Shown: positions 1-14,407, counted from the stretch's first letter. The stretch is 62,078 nt of DNA from Pseudomonadota bacterium (GCA_021816155.1 JAKAZA010000002.1:1-62078); one strand, 5' to 3'. Notes: generated by a model from the sequence alone, not told the origin. Numbers and translations: made by a program.

Positions 1-569
1 AGCTGATCACCGGCCAGGAGAAGCCGGACGCCGGGACCATCCGGCTCGGCGAGACGGTGAAGCTCGCCTACGTCGACCAGAGCCGCGACGCGCTCGATCC
101 GAACAAGACCATCTGGCAGGAAATCTCGGGCGGGCTCGACGTGCTGAAGGTCGGCAACCGCGAGATCAACACCCGCGCCTACGTCGGCTCGTTCAACTTC
201 AAGGGCTCGGACCAGCAGAAGAAGGTCGGCATCCTCTCAGGCGGCGAGCGCAACCGCGTGCACCTGGCCAAGACGCTCACCGAGGGCGGCAACCTGATCC
301 TGCTCGACGAACCGACCAACGACCTCGACATCGAGACGCTGCAGAACCTCGAGGAGGCGCTGGAGGACTTCGCCGGCTGCGCGGTGGTGATCAGCCACGA
401 CCGCTGGTTCCTGGACCGGCTCGCGACGCACATCCTCGCCTTCGAGGGCGACAGCCACGTCGAGTGGTTCGAGGGCAACTTCGAGGCCTACGAGGAGGAC
501 AAGAAGCGCCGCCTCGGCGTCGAGAGCCTGATCCCGCACCGCATCAAGTTCCAGAAGTTCGGGCGCTGA
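1..569 (+). CDS. ettA: ABC-F ATPase, energy-dependent translational throttle protein EttA (C-terminal part, truncated by window start)
   Basis: Frame open from base 3; ABC signature [15 protein letters not shown], Walker [13 protein letters not shown]-loop [12 protein letters not shown], EttA-like [18 protein letters not shown]. Confidence 0.92.
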   Translation, partial: LITGQEKPDAGTIRLGETVKLAYVDQSRDALDPNKTIWQEISGGLDVLKVGNREINTRAYVGSFNFKGSDQQKKVGILSGGERNRVHLAKTLTEGGNLILLDEPTNDLDIETLQNLEEALEDFAGCAVVISHDRWFLDRLATHILAFEGDSHVEWFEGNFEAYEEDKKRRLGVESLIPHRIKFQKFGR

Positions 570-590
570 CCGCCCCCCGAAAGGGGCGGT
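569..590. terminator. Rho-independent-like bidirectional terminator hairpin
   Basis: Perfect 8-bp stem ACCGCCCC-CCGAAA-GGGGCGGT between convergent genes. Confidence 0.65.
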
Positions 591-596
591 CTCAGG

Positions 597-884
597 CTAG
601 ACCGCGTCGAGGTACTCGATTTCCGGGCGACCGGCCATGCAGGGCCCCATCTTCGGACCGGCGGCGCGGAAGTACTCGGTCTGGCCGTGGTGGCTGAGCG
701 CGTCCTGGTCCTTGTAGAGCTCGAGCACCTTGTAGGTGTTCGGATCCGCGCGGCTCTTGGTCAGCTGATAGAGCAGGCAACCTGGCTCGTTGGCGCGCAC
801 CTTCGCCGAGAGATCGGCGAACACCGCCTCGAATTCCGCGCCCTTGCCGTCCTGGACCTTCAGGGTCGCGACGATGCCGATCAT
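597..884 (-). CDS. Antibiotic biosynthesis monooxygenase (ABM)-domain / putative quinol monooxygenase
   Basis: MIGIVATLKVQDGKGAEFEAVF...ANEPGCLLYQLTKS...YKVLELYKDQDALSHH typical ABM fold motifs. Confidence 0.85.
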   Translation of the reverse strand: MIGIVATLKVQDGKGAEFEAVFADLSAKVRANEPGCLLYQLTKSRADPNTYKVLELYKDQDALSHHGQTEYFRAAGPKMGPCMAGRPEIEYLDAV

Positions 885-964
885 GCAAATCCTCCCATAG
901 GCATTCCCGGCGATCTAGCGGCGCGCGCCGCGTGGCGGCAAGCCTATCGCGAGGGAAGACCGCG

Positions 965-1267
965 CTAGCGGCGACCGTCCCAGCTGTAGGCGACCCAGGA
1001 ATGGCCGCCGATGTTGCGGGCCTCAATGATGTCCGGGTCGGCCGACCTGCGGACGGCGCTGCGACGGGCGCGCATGGCGGCGGCGGCGAGCGTAAGGATC
1101 ACGCCGGCCATGAGCAGGATCACCACCAGGCTCGCGGCGAAGATCAGCGCCAGCACCGCTCCGGTGACCACGGCCGCGATCGAGGCCGCGGCGCCCGCCA
1201 CCCATGCGAGCCCGCGGAAAGCCGATCGTCCTGGTCTCCAAGCTGCGTAGCGCATCACGCCCGGCAT
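965..1267 (-). CDS. Small membrane protein, hypothetical
   Basis: Hydrophobic segment VAGAAASIAAVVTGAVLALIFAASLVVILLMAGVILTLA; start chosen at internal Met. Confidence 0.45.
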   Translation of the reverse strand: MPGVMRYAAWRPGRSAFRGLAWVAGAAASIAAVVTGAVLALIFAASLVVILLMAGVILTLAAAAMRARRSAVRRSADPDIIEARNIGGHSWVAYSWDGRR

Positions 1268-1573
1268 GAACCTTCCGCCCTGACAACTCGCCACTACTGA
1301 CCGCGACGCCCCGCACGTCAACTAAAGATGCGTTGAAGTCGCGGCGGCGCCGATCAGAATGGCGCCGAACGCCGATCTGTTCCTTGACGCCCATCAAGGC
1401 CGCCCATCAAGACTCAAGCCGTACGGGAACCAGAAGCGGCGCTAAGCGGTTGATCGGCGCGCTCGCCGCGCTAAACCAGCCGGCGGGCCGCCACATCTTC
1501 GCCTTGCGGCCAGGCGACGTAGCGAACGGCCCAAGGGGGTCACGCGCTAGACCGCTGGAGTCACCATCCGAGC

Positions 1574-2368
1574 ATGATCCCCGCCCTGATCGCCGCGTTC
1601 GCCCTCATGACCGCAACCGCATCGGACCAGAGCGGCGGCGGCGAGCCGCTCCCGCCTGGCGCGCCGACCGATCCGTACGAGCTTTCGGCCTGGTGCTACG
1701 GAGCGCTGAACGAGTACCTGCTGATCTACGACAAGGTTAAGCCGGACCTGCGCGCGATCGACAATGAGTTCGGCGGCGACAAGGTCGTCGAAAGCGAGCC
1801 CTATGCGTCGGACATGGCCGCGGCGCACGCCGAGCTGAAGATGATCGGCGAAGCGGTGACCGCGGCCGAGCAGGCGAGCCCGAGCCCGATCGCCGACGAA
1901 GGCGCGGACGCGATGCGCGAGGGTCAGTCGATCTGGTCGATCGCCGAGTCGCGTCCCGAGCGCGAACTGGCGCGGGCCTGGATGATGTGGGCGTTGCCCG
2001 ATCGGTGCGACTCCAACGCCCGCGAACTTGCTGCGCGCTCGCTGCTGCTCGGCAAGGCGTTGAAATACAATGCGAGTCAGCACGCCGCGGCGCCGCACGC
2101 GCCCAGCGCGACCGCGCTCTCGGCCGCCGCCACCGCGCTGCCGCAGGCCGCGCCGCCCGCCCCGACGCCGGCCGACGACGCAGCAGCGGGATCCAGCACA
2201 ACGCCGACGGCCGTCGTACCGCAGTCGGACTCGACGATGGGCGACACGGCCGTTCCCACTGACCCGTCCGCCCCGGAGGCGCCGCCGCCGACGCCCGCGG
2301 ACCCCGCCGCCGGCGCGCCGCAGAGCGACGCCCAGCCCCCGCCCGCCACATCGGCGGGCGCGCAATAG
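1574..2368 (+). CDS. Hypothetical secreted protein with Ala/Pro-rich C-terminus
   Basis: N-terminal signal-like MIPALIAAFALMTATASDQ; long Pro/Ala tail; no confident family. Confidence 0.55.
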   Translation: MIPALIAAFALMTATASDQSGGGEPLPPGAPTDPYELSAWCYGALNEYLLIYDKVKPDLRAIDNEFGGDKVVESEPYASDMAAAHAELKMIGEAVTAAEQASPSPIADEGADAMREGQSIWSIAESRPERELARAWMMWALPDRCDSNARELAARSLLLGKALKYNASQHAAAPHAPSATALSAAATALPQAAPPAPTPADDAAAGSSTTPTAVVPQSDSTMGDTAVPTDPSAPEAPPPTPADPAAGAPQSDAQPPPATSAGAQ

Positions 2369-2452
2369 GGCGCGCGGCGCTCCGAACACGTCGGGCGAAG
2401 TCGGCGTCTCGGCCGCCCGTCCGTGAACCTGCGGGGTCGGGCTGAAGCGAGC

Positions 2453-3442
2453 CTACCCGCCGCGCTGCGCCTGAGCCGCCAGGCCTCCGAGCTGCCAGCC
2501 GGTTTCCTGCGCGAGCCTCTGGAAGAAAGCCGGCTCGTAGGCCTGTTCCGGATCGCCGCGGACCAGCCTGTCCATCACGACCGCGTCGTCGCCAACCAGA
2601 ACGCGCCACCGCTCGGCCTTCACCCCGTCGAGGATGACCTTCGCGGCCTGGGCCGCGGTCGTAGGGGCGTTGTCGTGGAACGCCCTCGCCTGCGTGTCGA
2701 TCATGGCCTGGATCTGCGCATCGCTCAGCTGGTCGGCCGCGACGCCCATCTCCTTCATGCGGGCGCGCGCCTGGCTGAGCGCCTCGGCGCTCGGCGCCTC
2801 CTCGCCGGAGAGCACTTTGCGAGAGTTCGCGACGATCTCGGTGCCAATGTGGCCAGGCATCACCACCGAGCACTTGATGTGCGGGGCGTTGAGGCGGAGG
2901 TCGTTGACCAGCGCCTCCGTGAACCCCTTCACCGCGAACTTGGCGGCGCTGTAGGCAGTGTGCGAGGTCTGCGGCCCGAGCGACGCCCAGAAGCCGTTGA
3001 CGCTGGACGTGTTGACGATGTGGCCCTCGTCGGCCTTCAGCAGCATCGGCAGGAAGGCGCGGCATCCGTAGTAGACGCCGCCCCAGCAGACGTTAAACGT
3101 CTTCTCCCACTCCGCGCGGGAGCCGGCCACGAAGCTTCCGCCGCCGCCGATGCCGGCGTTGTTGAACAGAAGATGGATCTTGTCCGTCTGAAGCTGGTCG
3201 CGCACCTCGTCGCGGAACCTGTTCATCTGGTCCTCAATCGACACGTCGGCGACGTGAGTGGTGACACGCGTGCCTTGGGCGCCTTCCTTCGCGCAGAGAC
3301 GCGCGGTCTCGGCCATGTTGGCGCTGGAGACGTCGCACATCGCGACGCTGCAGCCCTCCGCCACGAGCTGGAGCGCGAGTTCGCGGCCCATGCCCGTGCC
3401 GCCGCCGGTGATGACGGCGATCTTGCCGGTGAAGTCCTTCAT
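2453..3442 (-). CDS. SDR family NAD(P)-dependent oxidoreductase
   Basis: ITGGGTGMGRE (TGxxxGxG), NNAGIGGGG, YSAAKFAVKG (YxxxK). Confidence 0.92.
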   Translation of the reverse strand: MKDFTGKIAVITGGGTGMGRELALQLVAEGCSVAMCDVSSANMAETARLCAKEGAQGTRVTTHVADVSIEDQMNRFRDEVRDQLQTDKIHLLFNNAGIGGGGSFVAGSRAEWEKTFNVCWGGVYYGCRAFLPMLLKADEGHIVNTSSVNGFWASLGPQTSHTAYSAAKFAVKGFTEALVNDLRLNAPHIKCSVVMPGHIGTEIVANSRKVLSGEEAPSAEALSQARARMKEMGVAADQLSDAQIQAMIDTQARAFHDNAPTTAAQAAKVILDGVKAERWRVLVGDDAVVMDRLVRGDPEQAYEPAFFQRLAQETGWQLGGLAAQAQRGG

Positions 3443-3477
3443 GTCCTGTGCGTTCTCCCAAGAAGCGGCGTCGTCTC

Positions 3478-4617
3478 TTACGCCGCCAGCGCCTGCCACA
3501 TCGCCCCGATCATACCGAAGGCGCGCTGGTCGCCTACGGTGCCCGAGCCCATCTTGTTCATCGCGTAGGCGAACGTGGTTCGCGCATCCATGTCGATGAT
3601 GATCAGCGATCCGCCATAGCCGCCCCAGAAGAGGCTGTCCTGATGCGGCATCGGGACCATCGGGCCGGGCAGCCCGAAGCCCATGCCGAACTTGGCCGGC
3701 GCCTTGAAGATCAGGTCGACGCCTTCGATCTGCACCTCCAGCGCCTTGCGACAGCCGGCTTCCGACATGAAGCGCTTGCCGTCCATCACGCCGCCGTTGG
3801 CGAGGACGCCGTGGACGCGGGCGATGGAGCGGGCGTTGCCCGTGCCGCCGGCGGCGGGGATCTCGGCGCCCCGCCAGGCGCGCGTCCGGGTCGCGGCCAC
3901 GTCGATGCCGGGGTTGGCGAGCGTGATCTTGCCGATCTCGTCCATCTCCATGTCGCCGACCGCTCCGCCCGGCGGCGGCGGGATCAGCTCGGCGACGCGG
4001 TCGTCCTCGGAGGCCGGCAGGCCGATCCAGAAATCGGCCTTCAGCGGCTCGGCGACCTCCTTTTTGAAGAACGTCCCGATGGTCTGGCCTCTAATGCGTC
4101 GCACCACCTCGCCGATCAGGTAGCCCTGCGTGATCGCGTGATAGCCGCTTTTCGTCCCTGGCTCCCAGAGCGGCGCCTGCGCAGCGAGAAGCGATGTGGC
4201 CTTCTCCCAGTCGTAGAGGTCAGCCCCGGTGATCGGCTCGCGCCACCCCGAGAGGCCGGCCGAGTGCGCCATCAGGTGGCTGACCTTGATCCGCTCCTTT
4301 CCGTTCGCGGCGAACTCCGGCCAGTACCTCGCGACGGGCGCATCGAAGTCGAGCAGGCCGCGGTCGGCCAGCATCAGCGCGCAGAGGAACGTCATCGTCT
4401 TGGTCGTCGAGTAGACGTTGACGATCGTGTCGCGATCCCAGGACTTCGTCCTCGCCGCGTCGGCCCAGCCGCCCCAGAGGTCGACCACGACCTCGCCCTC
4501 GAGCGTGGCGCAGAACGAGGCGCCGAGGTCCGAGCCGTTGGCTAGATTGGCCTCGAACGCGGCTCGCGCCGCCCCGTACTTGTCCTGCACGAACCCTTCG
4601 GCCGTATCGCGCGCCAT
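3478..4617 (-). CDS. Serine hydrolase, beta-lactamase/EstB-type
   Basis: VNVYSTTKTMT (SxxK), class C beta-lactamase-like organisation. Confidence 0.9.
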   Translation of the reverse strand: MARDTAEGFVQDKYGAARAAFEANLANGSDLGASFCATLEGEVVVDLWGGWADAARTKSWDRDTIVNVYSTTKTMTFLCALMLADRGLLDFDAPVARYWPEFAANGKERIKVSHLMAHSAGLSGWREPITGADLYDWEKATSLLAAQAPLWEPGTKSGYHAITQGYLIGEVVRRIRGQTIGTFFKKEVAEPLKADFWIGLPASEDDRVAELIPPPPGGAVGDMEMDEIGKITLANPGIDVAATRTRAWRGAEIPAAGGTGNARSIARVHGVLANGGVMDGKRFMSEAGCRKALEVQIEGVDLIFKAPAKFGMGFGLPGPMVPMPHQDSLFWGGYGGSLIIIDMDARTTFAYAMNKMGSGTVGDQRAFGMIGAMWQALAA

Positions 4618-4695
4618 AGTCCCATCTCCCGGAGGCTTCCGACAGCGTTATGTCGAACCGCCGACCGGGAAGCCAGGGTCACGCGACGGCGCCTG

Positions 4696-7340
<2,645 letters not shown>

Positions 7341-7344
<4 letters not shown>

Positions 7345-8402
7345 GCGAGCTCGAACGCCTCCAGTCCCGCCAGCCTCATGGCCGGCCTGCGTTCCTCGAC
7401 CCGGCGCGGCTTCACGCCGCGCACCGCCTCGGCGACGTGTCGGATGTGGTCGGGCGTGGTCCCGCAGCAGCCGCCGAGGATGTTGACGATGCCGCTCCTG
7501 GCCCACTCCTCGAGCTGGCAAGCGGTCTCGTGCGGGCCCTCGTCGTACTCGCCCATGGCGTTGGGCAGGCCCGCGTTGGGATAGGCGGCGACCAGCGTGT
7601 CGGCGATGCGGGCGAGCTCGGCGATGTGGGGCCGCATCAGCTCGGCGCCGAGCGCGCAGTTGAGCCCCACGGCGAAGGGCCTGGCGTGCCGCACCGAGTT
7701 CCAGAACGCCTCGACGGTCTGGCCCGACAGCGTGCGGCCCGAGCGGTCGGTGATGGTGCCCGAGATCCAGATCGGCAACGGCTCGAGGCCCTCGTCCTCG
7801 AGGTCGAGGATCGCCTTGATCGCCGCCTTGCAGTTCAGCGTGTCGGTGATCGTCTCGATCAGGAAGAGGTCGACCCCGCCTTCGTGCAGCGCCAGGACCT
7901 GCTCGCGGTAGGCGCCGCAGACCTGGTCGAACGTCACCTTGCGGGCGCCCGGGTCGTTCACGTCGGACGACATCGACAGCATCACGTTCAGCGGGCCGAT
8001 CGAGCCGGCGACGAAGCGGGGCTTGTCGGGCTCCTGCGCCGTCCAGCGATCGGCGACTTCGCGGGCGATGCGGGCGCCGGCCAGGTTGATGTCGCGCACC
8101 GCGCCCTGCAGCGCGTAGTCGGCCTGGGCGATCGAGGTTGCGGTGAAGGTGTTCGTCTCGCTGATGTCGGCGCCCGCGGCGAAGTAGGCGTCGTGCAGGT
8201 CGGCGACGATGTCCGGCCGGGTGAGGCAGAGGATGTCGTTGTCGCCCTTCAGCGGCGACGCGTGGTCCCTGAACCGCTCGCCGCGATAGTCGGCTTCGGC
8301 GAGGCCCCGGCGCTGGATCATCACGCCCCACGAGCCGTCGAGGATCAGGATGCGTTCCCTCGCGGCGGCCTTCAGGGCGGCGATGCGCTCGGCTCTGGTC
8401 AT
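7341..8402 (-). CDS. metH: Methionine synthase N-terminal half (homocysteine S-methyltransferase domain)
   Basis: [54 protein letters not shown]; overlaps next ORF by GTGA. Confidence 0.93.
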
Positions 8403-8403
8403 G

Positions 8404-9336
8404 TCAGGCGTCTCCGGCCGCGGCGGGCGCCTCAGCTTTCACGCCCAGCACCCGGCAGATGGCCACCGTTAGTTCGGCGCGGTTCAGGGTGAAGAAGTGG
8501 AAGTCCTCGAAGCCCTCTTCCTGCAGCCTGGCGCACATTTCCGCGGCTATTGAGGCGGCGACCAGCCGGCGGGTGGCCGGATCGTCGTCGAGGCCCTCGA
8601 AGTGGTTGGCGAGCCAGGCCGGCACCGGAACGCGCATCGGCTTCGACATGCGCACCACCCCGGCGAAGTTCGATACCGGCATGATGCCCGGCACCAGCGG
8701 GATCTCGATGCCCGCGCCGCGCACCGCATCGCGGAAGCGCAGAAAGCCGTCGACGTCGAAGAAGTGGTCGCTGAGCGCCCGGGTCGCGCCGGCGTCGACC
8801 TTGGCCTTCAGCACGTCCAGTTCCTGCTGCAGCGTGCCGCTCTCGGGGTGCACCTGCGGATGCACGGCCACCGACACCTCGAACGGCGCGACGCCGCGGA
8901 TGCCGCGGGTAAGCTCGGTGGCGTTGGCGTAGCCGTCTTCGCGCGGGACATAGACGCCGCCGAGCTGGCCGGGGGGGTCGCCCCTCAAGGCGACGATGTG
9001 GCGCACGCCGGCGTCCCAGTAACCGCGGATCACCTCGTCCACCTCGGCGCGGGAGGCGTTGACGCAGGTCAGGTGCGCCGCAGGCGTCAGCGTCGTCTCG
9101 GCCAGGACGCGCGAGACGGTGCGATGGGTGCGGTCGCGGGTCGAGCCGCCGGCGCCGTAGGTCACAGACACGAACTGCGGCCTCAGCGGCTCCAGCCGCC
9201 GGATCGCCTTCCACAGCGCCTCCTCGGCTTCGGGCGTCGCCGGCGGCGCGAATTCGAACGAGACCTTGACTTGCCGCCCTTCGCGGCCGCCGGCGCGCGC
9301 GACCGGACCCAGCGCCGAAGTGGCCTGCAAAGTCAC
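8404..9336 (-). CDS. metF: Methylenetetrahydrofolate reductase
   Basis: [42 protein letters not shown]. Confidence 0.93.
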   Translation of the reverse strand: MTLQATSALGPVARAGGREGRQVKVSFEFAPPATPEAEEALWKAIRRLEPLRPQFVSVTYGAGGSTRDRTHRTVSRVLAETTLTPAAHLTCVNASRAEVDEVIRGYWDAGVRHIVALRGDPPGQLGGVYVPREDGYANATELTRGIRGVAPFEVSVAVHPQVHPESGTLQQELDVLKAKVDAGATRALSDHFFDVDGFLRFRDAVRGAGIEIPLVPGIMPVSNFAGVVRMSKPMRVPVPAWLANHFEGLDDDPATRRLVAASIAAEMCARLQEEGFEDFHFFTLNRAELTVAICRVLGVKAEAPAAAGDA

Positions 9337-10304
9337 GCCACCCTCCGGATGCGCTCTCTGGAGCGCTGCGCGACCCAGATCTTGACGGTGAGGCCGCCGG
9401 CGCCGGCCGGCGGCAGGGTGATGGCCTCGACCCTGGAAAGCCCGCCGGCGGCGGCCCAGCGCTCGATCTCGTTGTCGAAGAAGCCGAGGCGGCGGTGACG
9501 GTGCTCGGCGCGCAGGAACTCAAGGTCGTGCGGCGCGAAGTCCACGATCAGCAGCCGCCCGCCGGGCGCGACCAGGCGCGCCGCCTCGCCCACGGCCGCA
9601 GCGGGCTCGCCCAGGTAGTGCAGCACCTGGTGCGCGACCACGAGGTCGGCCTCGCCGTCGCCCAAGCCCGCCTCGAGGATGTCGCCGTGGCGCAGCTCGC
9701 ACGCGGCGAGGCCCGCGCCGCCGACGTTGGAGCGGGCGATGTTGAGCATCTGGCGCGAGAGGTCGAGGCCGACGGCGCTCTCCGCGCGAGGCCCCAGCAG
9801 AGTCAGCATGCGGCCGGTGCCGGTGCCGAGGTCGACCAGCCGGCGGAAAGGCCCCTCGCCCGCCGCCTCCAGGATCGCGGCCTCGACCGCCGCCTCGGAG
9901 ACGTAGAGCGAGCGGATCTCGTCCCACTGGCCGGCGTTCTCGGCGAAATAGGCGGCCGCCTGGGCGGCGCGCTCGGCGGCCACGCCCTCCAGCCGCTCGG
10001 CGTCGCGCAGCAGCGTTGCGTCGCCCGGCAGGATCAGGGAAAGCGCCTTGTCGATCAGGTCGCGCGTCGGGCCGGCGCCGGCGAGGCGGTAGAACACCCA
10101 GGCGCCGTCCGGAAACCGCTCGACGAGCCCGGCCTCGGCGAGCACCTTGAGGTGGCGCGAGACGCGCGGCTGGCTCTGGCCCAGGATGCGGGTCAGCTCC
10201 AGCACCGCCAGCTCCTCGCGGGCGAGCAGCGCCAGGATGCGCAGGCGCGTCGCCTCGCCTGCCGCGCGCAGCACCTCCACCGTCTGATCCGACGTGATCG
10301 ACAT
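9333..10304 (-). CDS. ArsR-family HTH regulator fused to SAM-dependent methyltransferase
   Basis: N-term wHTH LGQSQPRVSRHLKVLAEAGLVERFPDG; C-term VDLGTGTGRML...GLDLSRQML. Confidence 0.92.
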   Translation of the reverse strand: MSITSDQTVEVLRAAGEATRLRILALLAREELAVLELTRILGQSQPRVSRHLKVLAEAGLVERFPDGAWVFYRLAGAGPTRDLIDKALSLILPGDATLLRDAERLEGVAAERAAQAAAYFAENAGQWDEIRSLYVSEAAVEAAILEAAGEGPFRRLVDLGTGTGRMLTLLGPRAESAVGLDLSRQMLNIARSNVGGAGLAACELRHGDILEAGLGDGEADLVVAHQVLHYLGEPAAAVGEAARLVAPGGRLLIVDFAPHDLEFLRAEHRHRRLGFFDNEIERWAAAGGLSRVEAITLPPAGAGGLTVKIWVAQRSRERIRRVA

Positions 10305-10308
10305 CTGG

Positions 10309-10328
10309 ATATAAAGATATCTTTATGT
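10309..10328. promoter_or_regulatory. Palindromic operator, core ATAAAGATATCTTTAT, with TTGACA -35-like box on minus strand (10340..10335)
   Basis: 16-bp perfect palindrome 10311..10326 immediately upstream of the ArsR-methyltransferase start. Confidence 0.75.
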
Positions 10329-10602
10329 CCCGGGTGTCAAGGCGCGCTTCACGGGAAGGCGCCGGACGGCGCGATCGCTCGATGCGGTGGACGGAAGGGA
10401 CGGCGCCGCGGCAGGTCCCGCCGGCTGCGCTACCCCATTGATATGGCGACGAAATAGTCGCGTTCAAGAATTGCGGACGCCCACCGCGGCCGGGTACAAG
10501 CCGCGCCGCGCCGACATTTCCATCGAGAACGCCTCCCCTCGCTTCGCTTCGAAGCGGGGCGATGGCGCGTCGGCGCGTCGTCTCAACCGCCCAAGGAACC
10601 TC

Positions 10603-10788
10603 ATGAACGCCAACTGCCGGTCCGATCCCCTCTCGCAACCCTCCAATCTCGTCCGCGAGCCCTCCGACGGGTTCAGGCTCAGCCAGCGCCAGGCGCGGAC
10701 GATCGAAGCCGTGGTCTCGGCCCTGTGCTCGCTGACCCCGCTCGCCGTCGCCCTCGTGCTGGGCGTGAAGTCGGTGGTCGCGGCCTGA
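10603..10788 (+). CDS. Small hypothetical protein (61 aa)
   Basis: ATG ORF MNANCRSDPLSQPSNLVREPSDGFRLSQRQARTIEAVVSALCSLTPLAVALVLGVKSVVAA, followed by a hairpin. Confidence 0.4.
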   Translation: MNANCRSDPLSQPSNLVREPSDGFRLSQRQARTIEAVVSALCSLTPLAVALVLGVKSVVAA

Positions 10789-10797
10789 CGCGACGGT

Positions 10798-10836
10798 GCG
10801 CCGGCGCGGGCGGTCTTGCGCCGACCGCGCCGGCGC
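10798..10836. terminator. GC-rich hairpin between convergent genes
   Basis: GCGCCGGCGCGGgcggtc...gaccGCGCCGGCGC imperfect stem. Confidence 0.4.
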
Positions 10837-10840
10837 GTCC

Positions 10841-11797
10841 CTATTCCGCGTCGTCGGGCGCCTCGGGCTCGAGCACCGGGTTGGCCAGCGGCTCGCCGGC
10901 GAAGAAGCGGCGCAGGTTCTCGCGGGTGAGGTCGAGCATCTTCGGGATCGCGCCCGACGTGGCGCCGCCGGTGTGCGGCGAGAGCACCACGTTGGGGACG
11001 TCGGCCCAGCGTGCGGCGGGCGTCGGCTCGGCGGCGAAGACGTCGAGCGCGGCCATGCCCAGCCGCCCGTCCTTCAGCGAGGCGATCAGCGCGTCCTCGT
11101 CGACCACCTGGCCGCGTGCCACGTTGACGATGAGTCCGTGCGCGCCCACCGCCTCGATGACCGCCGCGTCGATCATCCCGCGGTTGCCTTCGTCGGCGCG
11201 CGCCGACACGATCAGGATGTCGCTGGCCCGGGCCAGCGACATCAGGCTCCCGGCGCGGGCCCAGGGCGCCTCCGGCTTCTCGTTCGGACCCCACCAGGCG
11301 ACATCCAGCCCGAACGCCTCCGCGCGCCGCGCCACCTCCACGCCGATCGCACCGAGGCCGACGATGCCGACGCGCCGGCCGCGCAGCGAGGGCGTGATGC
11401 GCTTCTCGGTCGGACGCCAACGGCCTTCGCGCACGATGGCGTCGCTCTCCACCAGCCCCCGCCAGGCCGCCAGCATGAGCCCCAGCGCGAGGTCAGCCAC
11501 GTCCTCGTGGTTGACGCCTGGCGAGTGGCTGACCTTCAGGCCGCGCTCGGCCGCCCAGACGAGATCGACGCCGTCGTATCCGGCGGTGAAGCAGGCGATC
11601 AGTCCGACGTGAGGCAGGCTCTCGATCAGCGCCTGGTCGATCGGGAACTCGCCGGCGACGACGACTGCGCCGATCGATCGGCTCGCCTCGAGCGGCGGTC
11701 TCTGCCAGAGCCGCCAGACGGTGAAGTCGGCCTCGAGCATGGCCGCGATCGGCGCGAGGTGCGGCTGGGCGACCAGTATCGCGGGCTTGTCGGACAT
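10841..11797 (-). CDS. D-2-hydroxyacid dehydrogenase
   Basis: GRRVGIVGLGAIGVEVARRAEAFG (Rossmann), NVARGQVVDEDALIASL, SPHTGGAT. Confidence 0.92.
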   Translation of the reverse strand: MSDKPAILVAQPHLAPIAAMLEADFTVWRLWQRPPLEASRSIGAVVVAGEFPIDQALIESLPHVGLIACFTAGYDGVDLVWAAERGLKVSHSPGVNHEDVADLALGLMLAAWRGLVESDAIVREGRWRPTEKRITPSLRGRRVGIVGLGAIGVEVARRAEAFGLDVAWWGPNEKPEAPWARAGSLMSLARASDILIVSARADEGNRGMIDAAVIEAVGAHGLIVNVARGQVVDEDALIASLKDGRLGMAALDVFAAEPTPAARWADVPNVVLSPHTGGATSGAIPKMLDLTRENLRRFFAGEPLANPVLEPEAPDDAE

Positions 11798-11923
11798 CGG
11801 GGCCTCGACGCCGACATAACGCCAGCGGCGCCGTGTTGACCAGCGTCCTGACGCCTCGCCGCCGGGCGGGTCCACGCCTCCCGCGGCGCGATCCAGCAAA
11901 TCCGGCTCGCGCCCGAGTTTTTC

Positions 11924-13080
<1,157 letters not shown>

Positions 13081-13084
<4 letters not shown>

Positions 13085-13995
13085 CTCCCGTCGCCCGCCT
13101 TCTCGCCCGCCGACCGCTCGCGCACGCCGAGCGCGTCGGCGAGCCGCATCTTCGCCGAGCCGCGCGGCAGCGGCTTGGGCTGGTCGGGGTGCGGCGCCCA
13201 TCCGGTGAGGGTCACGATCTCGAACGTCGCGACGATGCGCCCGTCCTCGCCGGCGAAGCGCTCGGCGTAGAGCTGGGCGGCCCTGGCGACCACGGCGCGG
13301 GCGAGCGGCCGGCCGGCGCCCTCGACGAGCGCACCGGTCTCGCCCATGGCGCGCAAATCCGCGATCAGTCTCAGCATGTGGTCGTAGCGGACCGTCACCC
13401 TGTCGACGTCCGCCACCGGCAGGGCGAAGCCGGCGCGCTGCAGCAGCCCCGCCGCGTCGAGGGCGTCGGCGAACGGCGAGACGCGCGGACCAGCGCCGCC
13501 GGTCAGCTCAAGCTCCGCTTCGGTCAGCGCCTGCCTCAGTTCGGTGAGTGTCGCGCCGCCGAGCATGGCGCCGAGGAAGAGGCCGTCGGGCCGCAACGCC
13601 TGGCGGATCTGGATCAGAGCGCCCACGAGGTCGTTGGTCCAGTGCAGCGCGAGCGACGAGACGACCAGATCGAGGCTGGCCGGCGCGAATGGCAACCGCT
13701 CCTCGTCGGCGACGAGGCGCGGCCCCCCCCGGCCGGCGAGCATGGCGGCGGAGGCATCGGTCTCGACCAGCAGCCCAACCCTGCCGGCCGCGTCGCTGGC
13801 CGCCAGCGCCCGCGTGAACGCCCTGTCGCGGGCCCCGAGATCGACGGCGAACGGGAAATCCCGGCGCACGGCCTCGAGCCGCGCCACGAGGTCGTCGGCG
13901 GCGCGGCGCTTGAGAAAGCCCTCGTAGCGGCCGGCGGCCCGGTCGAGCCGACGGCGGTGCAGGGCGCGGTCGAAAAGGCGCGGCGGTCCGCTCAT
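13081..13995 (-). CDS. SAM-dependent methyltransferase, NDUFAF5/BioC-like
   Basis: LFDRALHRRRLDRAA...FLKRRAADDLVARL; ALHWTNDLVGALIQIRQALRPDGLFLGAMLGG. Confidence 0.85.
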
Positions 13996-14001
13996 CGCCC
14001 G

Positions 14002-14064
14002 CGACAGCTACCCCAACGGCGCGCGCCATGCCAATCTCCGCGTCATGGCCTGGAGCACGGACGA
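14002..14064 (+). repeat. Direct repeat copy 1 (degenerate comF 5' end)
   Basis: cgacagctaccccaacggcgcgcgccatgccaatctccgcgtcatggcctggagcacggacga, 56/63 identical to 16204..16266. Confidence 0.85.
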
Positions 14065-14112
14065 AGCGGGCGCGGCGCTCGCCCCACCGGTCCGAAGCAG
14101 AGAGATTCCGGA

Positions 14113-14160
14113 GGCTCCAGGAGGTTCCGGGGACAGGGCGACCGACCCCACGGCCCTGGT
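14113..14160 (+). repeat. Second direct-repeat pair, copy A
   Basis: ggctccaggaggttccggggacagggcgaccgaccccacggccctggt, similar to 16125..16171. Confidence 0.65.
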
Positions 14161-14407
14161 TCGGCCGGCGGCTGGGTTCTCGGCTTCGGCCCGGGTCGGC
14201 CTCGGGCGAGCTTGCGGCCGCGGATTCGTTCCAGGCCCGACCGCCGCGTCAGCGCCAGATATTGCTCTATACGCGCGTCATGATGGGGGACGTTGATCTC
14301 AATGTCCAATTCCGGATGAAATGACGCTGAGGGAGTAACATAGGTAATCGCAAGAAGGGACCGTCGGGGCCAACGCAAAACATGATCAGTTGTTGCGGAT
14401 CACCGCC

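Noticed and set aside
10526-10560. Stem-loop cctcgcttcgcttcgaagcgggg
   Set aside because: Short, bulged and without clear context; common by chance in this GC-rich sequence.
10341-10602. SAH or SAM riboswitch upstream of the ArsR-metF-metH operon
   Set aside because: No recognisable conserved riboswitch core; the palindromic protein operator explains the regulation better.
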